Positions 1 to 7,731 of a stretch of DNA of 40,142 nucleotides are shown one piece after another. Every line of letters starts with the position of its first letter. Position 1 is the stretch's first letter. Under the pieces are notes generated by a model. The model worked only from the letters and a program-made list of their open reading frames with translations. It did not search any database and had not been told where the DNA came from. The stretch is taken from positions 1 through 40,142 of the forward strand of contig CAMBQP010000026.1 of NCBI GenBank assembly GCA_945869955.1, written 5' to 3'. The DNA is from Schlesneria paludicola DSM 18645. Its GTDB lineage: Bacteria; Planctomycetota; Planctomycetia; Planctomycetales; Planctomycetaceae. A program made the translations under genes and the position numbers.

Positions 1-386
1 TCGACGGTTCCGGCCGCATGGGCGGGCGTGGTGACCGTGATCGATGACGAGGAATTGACGGTGTAGGACGTGACCAAAGTGGTATCAAACATCACAGCCG
101 AGACGGAGTTAAAACCAGAACCGGTAATGGTGATCGGATGACCACCGAGAGTAGAGCCATCATGGGCCGACAAACCAGTGACCTGCGGCGGCATCGCCAT
201 CATCTGAGCGGTTTGCGCCGCCAGGAGTTGCCGTGGTTCAAGCGACTCAATCAGCATGGCCGGCGAGCGATGCTGGCAACGTTCCCTTGAGCGATCAGCA
301 CGGCGACGCGACGCAAAAACGCGAGCCAACTTTCGAGAAAACCAAGCACGACATTCCAAAGCAGACAACCAGTTGGGGATTACCAT
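1..386 (-). CDS. N-terminal part of a large exported protein with LEPRQLL motif and IPT/TIG domain (truncated by window edge)
   Basis: Read on the minus strand from ATG at 386-384, this frame is open to the window edge, so only about 128 residues are visible. It starts with a basic stretch rich in Arg (residues 12-36), followed by SPAMLIESLEPRQLLAAQTA. The LEPRQLL motif followed by a short hydrophobic/Ala segment is a recurrent N-terminal feature of very large planctomycete surface or secreted proteins and probably acts as part of an export or anchoring signal (family knowledge). After it comes PPQVTGLSAHDGSTLGG and ITITGSGFNSVSAVMF, the pattern of an IPT/TIG immunoglobulin-like fold. I infer a cell-surface adhesin-like or repeat protein whose bulk lies left of the window. 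The ATG has only a weak upstream GGAAAG; the frame stays open further upstream, so the exact start is uncertain. Confidence 0.72.
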   Translation of the reverse strand, partial: MVIPNWLSALECRAWFSRKLARVFASRRRADRSRERCQHRSPAMLIESLEPRQLLAAQTAQMMAMPPQVTGLSAHDGSTLGGHPITITGSGFNSVSAVMFDTTLVTSYTVNSSSSITVTTPAHAAGTV

Positions 387-902
387 GAGTGGCTTTCCGG
401 GGTGGTGTGTGAATCGAACGCAACTTAACCGCGATGGTGACTCACATTGATCGTCAACCAGCACAGTTCCGTGATGAGACGCTAGAAAAATCCTGCACTC
501 GCTGGCAGCAATTGTCAAGATTCCGAACCCGGACTCATACGGTTTCTATCAAAACCGCCGACAGACAACTATTGCCGGTTGTCGGTTGCCAGTGCTTCGG
601 AGTCCTCGAAGAAGCCGTACTCTTCGTTTGTTTTTGATCACCGGAGAGGCACCGCTGTCGGCAGTTTGTCGAAATTTGATTTCGGTCGCACCCAGTCTCC
701 ATTTTTTAACAGACTGTGAGAGCCGTCTTTGGCGATCGCGGCATCCGGCGGAACACGATGAGAAACTCGGTGTGTCTCTTTCGCCAATTTTCCTGGGACG
801 CGGGAACGGATTGCTTGACACATCCCCCTGCAAGCAGGAACCTGCGTTTGCGCGCTCAGTTGGAACGTACTGTAATTGCCATCCTCTTTCTCGGAGAAAA
901 CC
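387..902. other. Intergenic region, no supported gene
   Basis: About 515 bases between the divergent LEPR-motif gene and the DUF3088 gene. Open frames here have no recognisable domain, no good ribosome binding site and overlap each other on both strands, so I call none of them. A TTGACA hexamer lies at 815-820 but without a good -10 at the usual distance. A TGTAAT hexamer at 871-876 with TTGCGC at 848-853 is a weak alternative promoter for the gene at 903. A short CCTGC-AA-GCAGG inverted repeat overlaps this area. Confidence 0.5.
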
Positions 903-1259
903 ATGGACATCCTCTTCCTGCTTACGCCCGGCTTCACTGACAGCGCCCGAGATGACACAGGGAAGCGGTACTACTGCCCGGACTGCGCATTCCTCGAAGG
1001 GGTGCTCGTCAGCTCCCCTCCCCTGCGAACGGAGCTCGACATCCGGTACGTCGCGTACCCAAAACCACGCCGCGAGATCGTCGATCTCGTCGGCGACGCG
1101 CACCAAGGGTGCCCGAATCTGATACTCGATCCCGCGAACCACAAGTTCGTCGACGCCGCCCGGTTCCACCGATTCGGCGACCGCCTGCACTCCACCGACA
1201 CCAAAGTGATCGTCGAATACCTGGCCGAGCGGTATGGAACGCTGGTCGCCCACTTCTGA
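903..1259 (+). CDS. DUF3088 family protein
   Basis: A 118-residue protein starting MDILFLLTPGFTD. It matches my recollection of the DUF3088 family: an N-terminal LFLLxPGF segment, a YYCPDCAFLEGVL segment with a CxxC pair, a middle segment with VAYPKPRREIVDLVG, and a C-terminal VIVEYLAERYG like the end of a thioredoxin/glutathione-S-transferase-type N-domain. The function of this family is unknown to me; the CPDC pair suggests a thioredoxin-like fold (inference). The start ATG at 903 has GGAG at 893-896, a good distance. It stands alone, divergent from the exported protein on the left and followed by about 590 bases without a gene on its strand. Members are usually cytoplasmic; no signal peptide is visible. 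Confidence 0.8.
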   Translation: MDILFLLTPGFTDSARDDTGKRYYCPDCAFLEGVLVSSPPLRTELDIRYVAYPKPRREIVDLVGDAHQGCPNLILDPANHKFVDAARFHRFGDRLHSTDTKVIVEYLAERYGTLVAHF

Positions 1260-1490
1260 GGCAACGCGATAAGGCCCCTGTCTGCTTCGATCGTATCGAC
1301 CGTCGAAACCAGGGGACATGGGAATCATGCGGTTGTCCGAGACCATGCGACTCATGACGAAGGGACGCCACCGTCAGGAGACCAGATCAGACAAGGCTTA
1401 AAAGACGAAGAGCATTGCTTCTCCGAGGACTCCGAAGCAATGGCATCCGGCGACTTCCTGCTTATCCCGATTCCGTAATGCGTATCCCCA
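1260..1490. other. Intergenic region, nothing recognised
   Basis: No supported gene, clear promoter or strong hairpin is visible between the DUF3088 gene and the repeat island that begins at 1491. Together with the island the non-coding stretch is about 590 bases. Confidence 0.5.
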
Positions 1491-1541
1491 GTCCCAAAGG
1501 GACGTCAGTCAATAGCCAGGGTGCGTAAGCCCCTGGAAACC
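1491..1541 (+). repeat. Left arm of about 50-bp inverted repeat
   Basis: This arm begins with the near-palindrome GTCCCAAAGGGAC (1491-1503), runs through CAATAGCCAGG and ends in AAGCCCCTGGAAACC. Its reverse complement is repeated with a few mismatches at 1673-1723. The arms are about 130 bases apart. Confidence 0.8.
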
Positions 1542-1672
1542 GTCAAGATAACGTTTCAGAACCCCAACGGGGTGACCGTCGCGTGGATTCGCAATCAATC
1601 CCAGACGAGAGTCACATGGGGATCTCCGGAATTCCACTTTCGCCGCGCTCCGGCTACGGTGGGTGGGATGGG

Positions 1673-1723
1673 TGAGTTCCAGGGGTTTACACCCCTGGCT
1701 ATTCACTCACGTCCCGTTGGGAC
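1673..1723 (-). repeat. Right arm of about 50-bp inverted repeat
   Basis: Reads TGAGTTCCAGGGG, then CACCCCTGGCTATTCACTCA, then the near-palindrome GTCCCGTTGGGAC (1711-1723). It is the inverted partner of 1491-1541. Between the arms lies a further CCCCAACGGGG palindrome at 1562-1572. No transposase is encoded. The element could be a MITE-like or RNA-structured repeat. Confidence 0.8.
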
Positions 1724-1860
1724 TAAGACGGGGAGACATCCAAGACGTGAGGCAGATAGTCGTATTCCTCGTTGTTCTCCCGTTGAGACTAAGAGCGTCC
1801 TGTTGAGAGTTAGGCTGTCTCGCCGGGACTCAGCGCGTCCAGTCAGAACTAAGACTGACT
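1711..1860 (+). repeat. Degenerate direct repeats of a GTCCCGTTGGGACTAAGA-like unit
   Basis: About five diverged copies follow one another, starting near 1711, 1777, 1797, 1819 and 1840. The first reads GTCCCGTTGGGACTAAGA, the second CTCCCGTTGAGACTAAGAG, the last CCAGTCAGAACTAAGACTG. The spacing is uneven (about 20 to 66 bases), so this is not a CRISPR array. The last copy overlaps the stop codon (1849-1851) of the FAD oxidoreductase on the minus strand. Confidence 0.55.
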
Positions 1861-3108
1861 CCATGCTAACAGAATTGATTCGGCGGTTCGGCGACCGCTG
1901 ATCATTGCGCCGTGGATTGATGCCGATTCGCAATAATCGCCACAATGATAAACGCCGTCCGCTAATTGACTTTGCGGAATCCCTGCATCGCGAAAATGTG
2001 CGGGTTGGGCGGGTAATGCGTGGCGGATGTGATAGCTCGGCAAACTCTCCCACTGATCGACTGCGGAACCGTACCATGTTCGTAATTGTCTGCGAACTTC
2101 GTATTCCAGTTCGATTTCGGTCTGTGTGGGACTGCCGATCACCGAGGCACTCACCAACGCCTGGCCTGCGGGGGCATACGCAGGACTGACGTTACTGGGG
2201 ACACAAAGGTTGTTGATCGGCCCGGTTCGATCCCCGTTCAGCACTAACAGCGATTCTGTGATCGGAGGCTGTGGGGCTCCGAAGTACAGCGTGGTCGTTG
2301 ACCGTGACTCGGGGGCCGGGATCAGGCCGTTGGTCAAACGGGACCCCTCGGGGCCTTCAACCGCCAGCACCACCGCTCGACTGTCCAGGATTTCGCCGGT
2401 GCTCAGTCGAACGCGCAGCCCTTCGATCGCATCCACTTGTGTCGACAGCCGCAGGGCGCAGGCGGGGATTTCTTCGGCGAGCTGTCTGGTGATGGCTCCC
2501 ATCCCTTGTTCCGGCAGTGCGGCATCACCGAGGGCGAACATTCGGAAAATGAATTTGAAAAATCGACTGGATGTCGCGAGGTCCCGTTCAAAGAAAACCC
2601 CTGAAAACCAGGGCTGCAGGAACCGCTCGATCATATCGGTGGAAAATCCGCAATTCGTTCGCAAGTATTCAAGCGTCGTCGAGTCGGGTTCGGCCCATAA
2701 CTGTTCGATCGAGTTAACGCTGACATGCCAGCGCAGGCGGGCTAACCGCAAGCGGTCAAGCAAGTTTCCGATCGGATTGAATGCGGTCGAAAAAAGTTGC
2801 TGCGGTCGCCGCCAAGGGTCACTCATCCGGACCGTTTTTCCTTGCGTCAAAATCAGGGCACCGGGCTCAAAGTTTTTGAGACGCAAGCGGGAATAGTCGA
2901 GCTGCTGACTCGCCTCGGGGTATGCGGTCTGCAGCACCTGAAAGCCCCGATCGAGCCGAAATCCTTCGACGAGATCGGTCCGAACTCGCCCCCCCACCTC
3001 GCTTTCGGCTTCGAGTAAGAGCACATCCACGTTGTTTCGCACCAGTTGACGTGCGCAGCACAGTCCAGCTAACCCCGCTCCAATCACGACAACAGGCTTT
3101 CGACTCAC
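1849..3108 (-). CDS. FAD-dependent amine oxidase/phytoene desaturase-like oxidoreductase
   Basis: A 419-residue flavoprotein. Residues 6-15 are VVVIGAGLAG, the dinucleotide-binding GxGxxG loop, followed by an acidic residue at the end of strand 2 and the GGRVRT motif (39-44) typical of the amine oxidase/protoporphyrinogen oxidase superfamily. The C-terminus carries GDYCESASIHGAMISGRRTA (about 390-409), the second FAD-binding motif of this superfamily. The substrate cannot be told; relatives act on amines, carotenoids or porphyrins. No signal peptide, so probably cytoplasmic. The start is GTG, overlapping the stop of the upstream SDR gene by four bases (GTGA), which points to translational coupling and a shared oxidative pathway. 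The stop codon lies inside the last copy of a degenerate repeat, so the extreme C-terminus may have been reshaped by the repeat. Confidence 0.88.
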   Translation of the reverse strand: MSRKPVVVIGAGLAGLCCARQLVRNNVDVLLLEAESEVGGRVRTDLVEGFRLDRGFQVLQTAYPEASQQLDYSRLRLKNFEPGALILTQGKTVRMSDPWRRPQQLFSTAFNPIGNLLDRLRLARLRWHVSVNSIEQLWAEPDSTTLEYLRTNCGFSTDMIERFLQPWFSGVFFERDLATSSRFFKFIFRMFALGDAALPEQGMGAITRQLAEEIPACALRLSTQVDAIEGLRVRLSTGEILDSRAVVLAVEGPEGSRLTNGLIPAPESRSTTTLYFGAPQPPITESLLVLNGDRTGPINNLCVPSNVSPAYAPAGQALVSASVIGSPTQTEIELEYEVRRQLRTWYGSAVDQWESLPSYHIRHALPAQPAHFRDAGIPQSQLADGVYHCGDYCESASIHGAMISGRRTAESILLAWSQS

Positions 3109-4622
3109 GAATTGGCTCCCACCGATCCTTCGGACAATTGCGGCATCGCCAGCTTACGCACGGGCGAGTCTGGCTGCTTTTTTTCGTCGTTGGTTTTCGC
3201 CGCTCGGGCGATGTTTCGCAACATCCCCGCAAAGACAAATTCATGCAGCGGGGAAATTCCGTACCAATAGATCAGTCCGAACAAGCCCAGCGGATCGAAA
3301 ATGGCCGTCTGACGAATCTGACTTCCTCCTTCACAGGGGGTCACCTCAAACTCTAACCAGGCTCGACCGGGGAGTTTCATTTCGGCAGATAGACGCAAGC
3401 GATGGGAGGGTTCGTACAGTTCGACTCGCCAAAAATCGAGCGCGTCACCCACCTGGAGCTGCTCGGGATCACGACGGCCTCGCCGGACCCCGACTCCGCC
3501 AACCAGCAGATCCAGAAAACCGCGCAGGGTCCAGAGCCAATTGCCATAATACCAGCCGGTCTTGCCACCAATCCGCCGGATCGGAGCAAAGGCTTCCTCG
3601 GGCGTTGCACTGAGGGTAATCGTGCGGGAATCGACCAGTCGCGAACCGAACCGGGTTCCCCCCCAGCTGCGAGCCGTTCCCCCGGCAGAGATCGCATCAG
3701 ACCAGCGTGTTTCCGCGAATTCGCGATCTTCATTCACCAAAGCGCGGGCAATCGCGTCGCGGACCGAACGAGGATGAACGGAGAATGTGGTCGCGGCGAG
3801 ATTATTGGAAATCAACGTCGGATTCCGCAGACTTTCGACCAGCTTACGGCCGACGCGGGCATACAGCGGTGTCACCAGTCCCAGCCAGAGGCTTGAGAGA
3901 TAAGGGGTTAAAAAGGGGACAGGAATCATGAAACGGATCAGGCCGCGCTGACGGGCGTATTCCTGCATGATCTCGCCGTACGAGACCTGATCGGGACCCC
4001 CAATTTCGTAAACTTGTGACGCATCGTTCGGGATTTCTAACGCCTCGAGCAAGTAGGCGAGCAGATCTTCAATCGCAATCGGCTGGGCTCGAACCCGGAC
4101 CCAGCGGGGACAAATCATGACAGGAAGTCGTTCGACGAGTGCCCGGATCATCTCGAACGAAAGGCTTCCTGAGCCGATCACGATCGAGGCGCGCAACTCG
4201 ATGATCTGTGGATGATATTGACGAAGTACGTCACCCGTCTCTTGGCGGCTGCGAAGATGTTTCGAGAGTTCGTGATCCGGGTTTCCCAGTCCGCCGAGAT
4301 AGATGATTCGCCGGACACCCGCGATCGAGGCCGCTTCGGCAAAATTGCGTGCGGCGAGTCGATCTTGTTCTTCGAAGTCACGATCGGCTCCCATCGAGTG
4401 AACAAAATAAAAGGCCGTGTCGACCCCGTCGAAAGCGTTCGAGAGTGACTCACGATCGAGCAGGTCACCGGCGACTACCTGGATGGTGGAAGAGCCCCGT
4501 GCGGCGAGCGCACCGGGTCGACGCGTCAGGCAACGAACCGGCTTACCCTTTTGTTCCAGTATGGAGAGCAAGCGCCCGCCGATATACCCGGTGGCGCCTG
4601 TCAATAAGATCAAACCCGACAT
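3105..4622 (-). CDS. SDR-family NAD(P)-binding protein with C-terminal DUF2867 domain
   Basis: A 505-residue two-domain protein. The N-terminus has the Rossmann motif TGATGYIG (8-15) and follows the atypical, NmrA/complex-I-subunit-like extended SDR pattern (GVDTAFYFVHSM, IIYLGGLG, YEIGGPDQVSY) to about residue 300. From about 325 to 475 it matches the DUF2867 type, with GWYYGNWLWTLRGFLD, a basic VGVRRGRRDP stretch and a final IYWYGISPLHEFVF. This combination is common in bacteria; the reaction is not known, but it is often beside flavin oxidoreductases, as here, where it overlaps the FAD protein by four bases. I prefer ATG at 4622 over TTG at 4643 because the Rossmann strand begins directly after it. 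It lies 55 bases downstream of the aldehyde dehydrogenase, so the three may be co-transcribed. Confidence 0.9.
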   Translation of the reverse strand: MSGLILLTGATGYIGGRLLSILEQKGKPVRCLTRRPGALAARGSSTIQVVAGDLLDRESLSNAFDGVDTAFYFVHSMGADRDFEEQDRLAARNFAEAASIAGVRRIIYLGGLGNPDHELSKHLRSRQETGDVLRQYHPQIIELRASIVIGSGSLSFEMIRALVERLPVMICPRWVRVRAQPIAIEDLLAYLLEALEIPNDASQVYEIGGPDQVSYGEIMQEYARQRGLIRFMIPVPFLTPYLSSLWLGLVTPLYARVGRKLVESLRNPTLISNNLAATTFSVHPRSVRDAIARALVNEDREFAETRWSDAISAGGTARSWGGTRFGSRLVDSRTITLSATPEEAFAPIRRIGGKTGWYYGNWLWTLRGFLDLLVGGVGVRRGRRDPEQLQVGDALDFWRVELYEPSHRLRLSAEMKLPGRAWLEFEVTPCEGGSQIRQTAIFDPLGLFGLIYWYGISPLHEFVFAGMLRNIARAAKTNDEKKQPDSPVRKLAMPQLSEGSVGANS

Positions 4623-4677
4623 GATGTTTTTCCGTTCGGACAATTCCCAGATTCTACCGTACGGAAAGATTGTAGTC

Positions 4678-6141
4678 CTACGTCAAACTCATGGTGACAG
4701 TTTTCAGCTCCGTGTAGTTGGAAAGCGCGATTTCGCCACACTCACGCCCCATACCGCTCATTTTGAATCCACCAAAAGGAGCCGCTGCGTCAAAAACGTC
4801 ATAGCAGTTAATCCAGACGGTACCCGCTCGGACGCTGGCGGCAAATTTGTGGGCTTTGGCCACGTCACGGGTCCAGACGGCTGCTGCCAGACCGTAATAG
4901 GTGCTGTTGGCACGCTCGATGATCTCGTTGGCATCCTTGAAAGGGAGGATACTGAGGACCGGGCCGAAGATTTCGTCGCGGGCGATCGACATATTGTCGG
5001 TGACATTGCCAAAAACGGTCGGTTCGATGAAGAAGCCTTTCTCGCCAAATCGACGACCACCGGTCAGACACTGGGCTCCTTCGGACTTTCCTTTGTCGAT
5101 GTAGCTCATAATCTTCGTAAACTGATCGTGGTCGACTTGCGGCCCCTGCGTCGTCTGGGTGTCGAAGGGGTCTCCCAGGTGGCGTGTCTTGGCTCGGGCG
5201 ACCACTTTTTCGACGAATTTTTCGTAGATCGATTGTTCGACAAACAGTCGCGAGCCAGCACAACAGCACTGCCCCTGGTTGAAGAAGAGGCCAAACTCGG
5301 CACCGGCCACCGCCGCGTCGAGATCCGCATCGGCAAAAACCACGTTGGGGCTTTTGCCCCCTAATTCGAAGGTGAGCCGCTTCAAGGTTCCGGCGGCGTC
5401 GACCATGATTTTTTGTGCGGTTTCGTAATGGCCCGTAAAGGCGATCTTATCGACTCCCGGATGCTTCACGATCGCGGCTCCGGTCTTACCATCACCGGTC
5501 ACGACATTGATGACTCCGTCAGGGAAGCCCGCTTCCTGAGCCAGTTCCGCCATCCGCAGACAGCTGAGCGGCGTTTGTTCTGCCGGTTTCATGACGACCG
5601 TACAGCCTGCGGCAAGTGCCGGGCCCCACTTCCAGGCGGCCATCAGGATTGGAAAGTTCCAGGGGATGATCTGGCCTGCCACCCCGACCGGTTCCCGGCG
5701 GGTGTAGCAGAAGTAATTGCCGCGAACCGGAATGGTGTCACCGGTGAGCTTGTCTGCCCAACCAGCGTAATACCGCAGGCAATCAACGGCGAGCGGCAGG
5801 TCGGCGGCTTTGGAGTCGCTGATCGGTTTGCCGTTATCCAGCGTTTCGAGTCCCGCGAGTTCATCGAGATTCGATTCCATCAGGTCGGCGAGTTTATTCA
5901 TCAACCGGCCCCGATCGCGGGCATCCATCGTGTGCCAGGGACCGGATTCAAACGCGGTTCGAGCCGCTTTGACTGCGGCATCGACATCGGCGGCGTTGCC
6001 GTCGGGAACTTGGGCAATGACGGTTTCGTTGACCGGATTGATCGTGGCAAAGCTCTTCCCACCCTGGGATTCTCGCCACTGACCACCGATCAGCATCTTG
6101 GTTTGACGAACTTTGGGTGGAGCGATTGTTGTGGAGGTCAT
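4678..6141 (-). CDS. NAD(P)-dependent aldehyde dehydrogenase, ALDH1/2-like
   Basis: A 487-residue cytoplasmic enzyme that oxidises an aldehyde to its acid with NAD(P)+. Family landmarks are all present: WNFP (161-164), KPAEQTP with Lys185, the general base Glu259 in [11 protein letters not shown], and [11 protein letters not shown] with the nucleophile expected at Cys293. The end, [19 protein letters not shown], resembles the ALDH1/2 (retinal/betaine aldehyde) group. The cofactor loop that usually reads FTGSTEVG is FTGHYETAQ here, an uncommon variation close to the NAD pocket. ATG at 6141 was chosen because it is preceded by GGAGAAC at a good distance and matches the usual N-terminus; a longer frame upstream to 6240 encodes unrelated sequence. 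The substrate is unknown. It leads a likely three-gene unit with the SDR and FAD proteins. Confidence 0.96.
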   Translation of the reverse strand: MTSTTIAPPKVRQTKMLIGGQWRESQGGKSFATINPVNETVIAQVPDGNAADVDAAVKAARTAFESGPWHTMDARDRGRLMNKLADLMESNLDELAGLETLDNGKPISDSKAADLPLAVDCLRYYAGWADKLTGDTIPVRGNYFCYTRREPVGVAGQIIPWNFPILMAAWKWGPALAAGCTVVMKPAEQTPLSCLRMAELAQEAGFPDGVINVVTGDGKTGAAIVKHPGVDKIAFTGHYETAQKIMVDAAGTLKRLTFELGGKSPNVVFADADLDAAVAGAEFGLFFNQGQCCCAGSRLFVEQSIYEKFVEKVVARAKTRHLGDPFDTQTTQGPQVDHDQFTKIMSYIDKGKSEGAQCLTGGRRFGEKGFFIEPTVFGNVTDNMSIARDEIFGPVLSILPFKDANEIIERANSTYYGLAAAVWTRDVAKAHKFAASVRAGTVWINCYDVFDAAAPFGGFKMSGMGRECGEIALSNYTELKTVTMSLT

Positions 6142-6294
6142 AAAAGTTCTCCGAATGAGACAGGTGAGAGGACACAGGTGAAGGGTCGGTAAACTGACAC
6201 GCACAAGCACAAGTACACGGTAACGAGAACGGGTAAACAATCCCTAAAGAACCGCGACAACGGGTCCGGGTGCTCTTGGTCTGGTTCATGTTAG

Positions 6295-6330
6295 GTTCCC
6301 AACGCCGAGACAACCCCCGGCGCTGGGAAC
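6295..6330 (-). terminator. Hairpin downstream of the PQQ-like gene
   Basis: GTTCCCAACGCCG (6295-6307) pairs with CGGCGCTGGGAAC (6318-6330): a 13-bp stem with one mismatch and an 11-base loop. It begins 33 bases after the stop of the PQQ-like gene on the minus strand. No U-tract follows, so it may be an atypical terminator or a 3'-end stabilising stem. Confidence 0.5.
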
Positions 6331-6362
6331 GGCTACTGATTGCGGCCGAGGCCACGTGTTGG

Positions 6363-7580
6363 CTATTTTCTCGGAGTTTGAATCCGATAGAGACTTTTGT
6401 CTGTTCTGAGAAACAGCGATTCGTCTGCTGCGGCAATTGTGGCCTGCGTGCGGCCAGGAAGTTCGTTGACCGCGAGTTCCTGATATTCGTCGTGGGTTGG
6501 GGCAATGACATAAGTCTTCCCCGCTTCATCCAGCAAATAAATCCGGTTTTCGGCAAACAGCGGTGACGCAGTAAAATTGCCACCGACTCGTTTTTTCCAG
6601 TGTTGCTTGCCGGACTTGGCGTCGAGACATGTGGCAACGCCACTGTCATCGACCAGATAAAGATCGGCTCCGACGAGCAGGGGTGAGGGATTCAAGGGGG
6701 CTCCCCGGTCGAGTTTCCAGGCGAGATGTGATTCGGTGACATCACCGGTTCCGTCGGGGCGAACCGCATAAATCCAGGGGTTGTCATAGCCCGAGCAGAC
6801 AAACACCAGCCCTTGACCGTAAACCGGACGAGGGACATTCGAATAACCGAGCGGATAACGGAATCGCCATAGTTCTTCGCCCGTTTTTGGTGCGTAGCTG
6901 ATCGCCCATTCACCACCGGTGCTTAAGAGTTGTGGTTTTCCATCGACCTGAATGATCAGGGGGGTGGAATAGGCCATTTTTCCATCACGCGAGGTTTTCC
7001 AGACTTCTTCGCCGGTTTTTTTATTGAGTGCCGTCACATACTGGACATCGGTTCCGTCGCAGGCCAGGATCAGCAGGTCCTCGAAGACGACGGGGCTTCC
7101 TCCAGGTCCATGGCGGTGGTTGTATTTCAGTTCGGTCTTCCAGATGAGCTTCGCTTGACGGTCCAGGCAGGCGGTTCCCAGCTTGCCAAAATGGACGAAG
7201 AGTCGATCACCATCGATGACGACCGAAGGGGACGCGTAGCTGTTCTTGCCATGGATCGGACCGGGTTCCTCATGGTGGAAGATTTCCACGTCATGACGTA
7301 CCGCACCGGTCTCTTTTTCCAGGCAGATCAGCCGCAGCGATTTTCCTGCGTCGAGTGCCGTGGTGAGCCAGACCTCGTTGCCACTGATCGAGGGGGTCGA
7401 CCAGCCGAGTCCTTCGATGTCCGCTTTCCAGCGAATGTTTTCCGCTTCATTCCACGTCAAAGGGAGATGAATTTCGTTGGAATGTCCATCGCCATCGGGA
7501 CCACGAAATTGGGGCGAGTCGCCCGCCAGCAGCAAGCTCGAAACGTTCAGGCAGAATGTCAGCAGCAGCAGTTGACGCAT
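6363..7580 (-). CDS. Secreted PQQ-binding-like beta-propeller protein
   Basis: A 405-residue protein with a signal peptide (MRQLLLLTFCLNVSSLLLA) and repeated propeller blades of the tryptophan-docking type, each with patterns such as LICLEKETGAV, LNKKTGEEVWK, YAPKTGEELWRF and CLDAKSGKQHWKKR. It begins with the SPQFRGPDGDG motif shared by the other propellers in this window. Such proteins are related in fold to BamB and to quinoprotein dehydrogenases, but the family in planctomycetes is very large and most members have no assigned activity; I see no evidence for PQQ catalysis. It is probably periplasmic or secreted. ATG at 7580 is preceded by a strong GGAGG. It lies 151 bases downstream of rodA on the same strand. 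Confidence 0.9.
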   Translation of the reverse strand: MRQLLLLTFCLNVSSLLLAGDSPQFRGPDGDGHSNEIHLPLTWNEAENIRWKADIEGLGWSTPSISGNEVWLTTALDAGKSLRLICLEKETGAVRHDVEIFHHEEPGPIHGKNSYASPSVVIDGDRLFVHFGKLGTACLDRQAKLIWKTELKYNHRHGPGGSPVVFEDLLILACDGTDVQYVTALNKKTGEEVWKTSRDGKMAYSTPLIIQVDGKPQLLSTGGEWAISYAPKTGEELWRFRYPLGYSNVPRPVYGQGLVFVCSGYDNPWIYAVRPDGTGDVTESHLAWKLDRGAPLNPSPLLVGADLYLVDDSGVATCLDAKSGKQHWKKRVGGNFTASPLFAENRIYLLDEAGKTYVIAPTHDEYQELAVNELPGRTQATIAAADESLFLRTDKSLYRIQTPRK

Positions 7581-7731
7581 CGAAAAATTCCTCCAGGAAA
7601 ATGGTTCTCCCAGAGTAGAAAGCAGTCGCGACCAGACTGCAAGCGAATCGCCGGAATTGCACCGAATTCATGCAGGAATTTCGGCACGAATTTTTGATCC
7701 CTGGGCGACGGCAACCATGATCAACCCCCTG

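Noticed and set aside
549-1355. Long minus-strand frame opposite the DUF3088 gene
   Set aside because: It is antisense to a recognisable protein, has no domain and no binding site.
1711-1860. Possible CRISPR array
   Set aside because: Units are too diverged and unevenly spaced, there are no unique spacers of constant length and no cas genes.
6142-6240. N-terminal extension of the aldehyde dehydrogenase
   Set aside because: The extra 33 residues are not family-like and the ATG at 6141 has a good ribosome binding site.
6363-7580. True PQQ-dependent dehydrogenase
   Set aside because: Propeller blades are present but no cofactor-binding Cys-Cys or catalytic Asp pattern is recognisable; called only PQQ-like.
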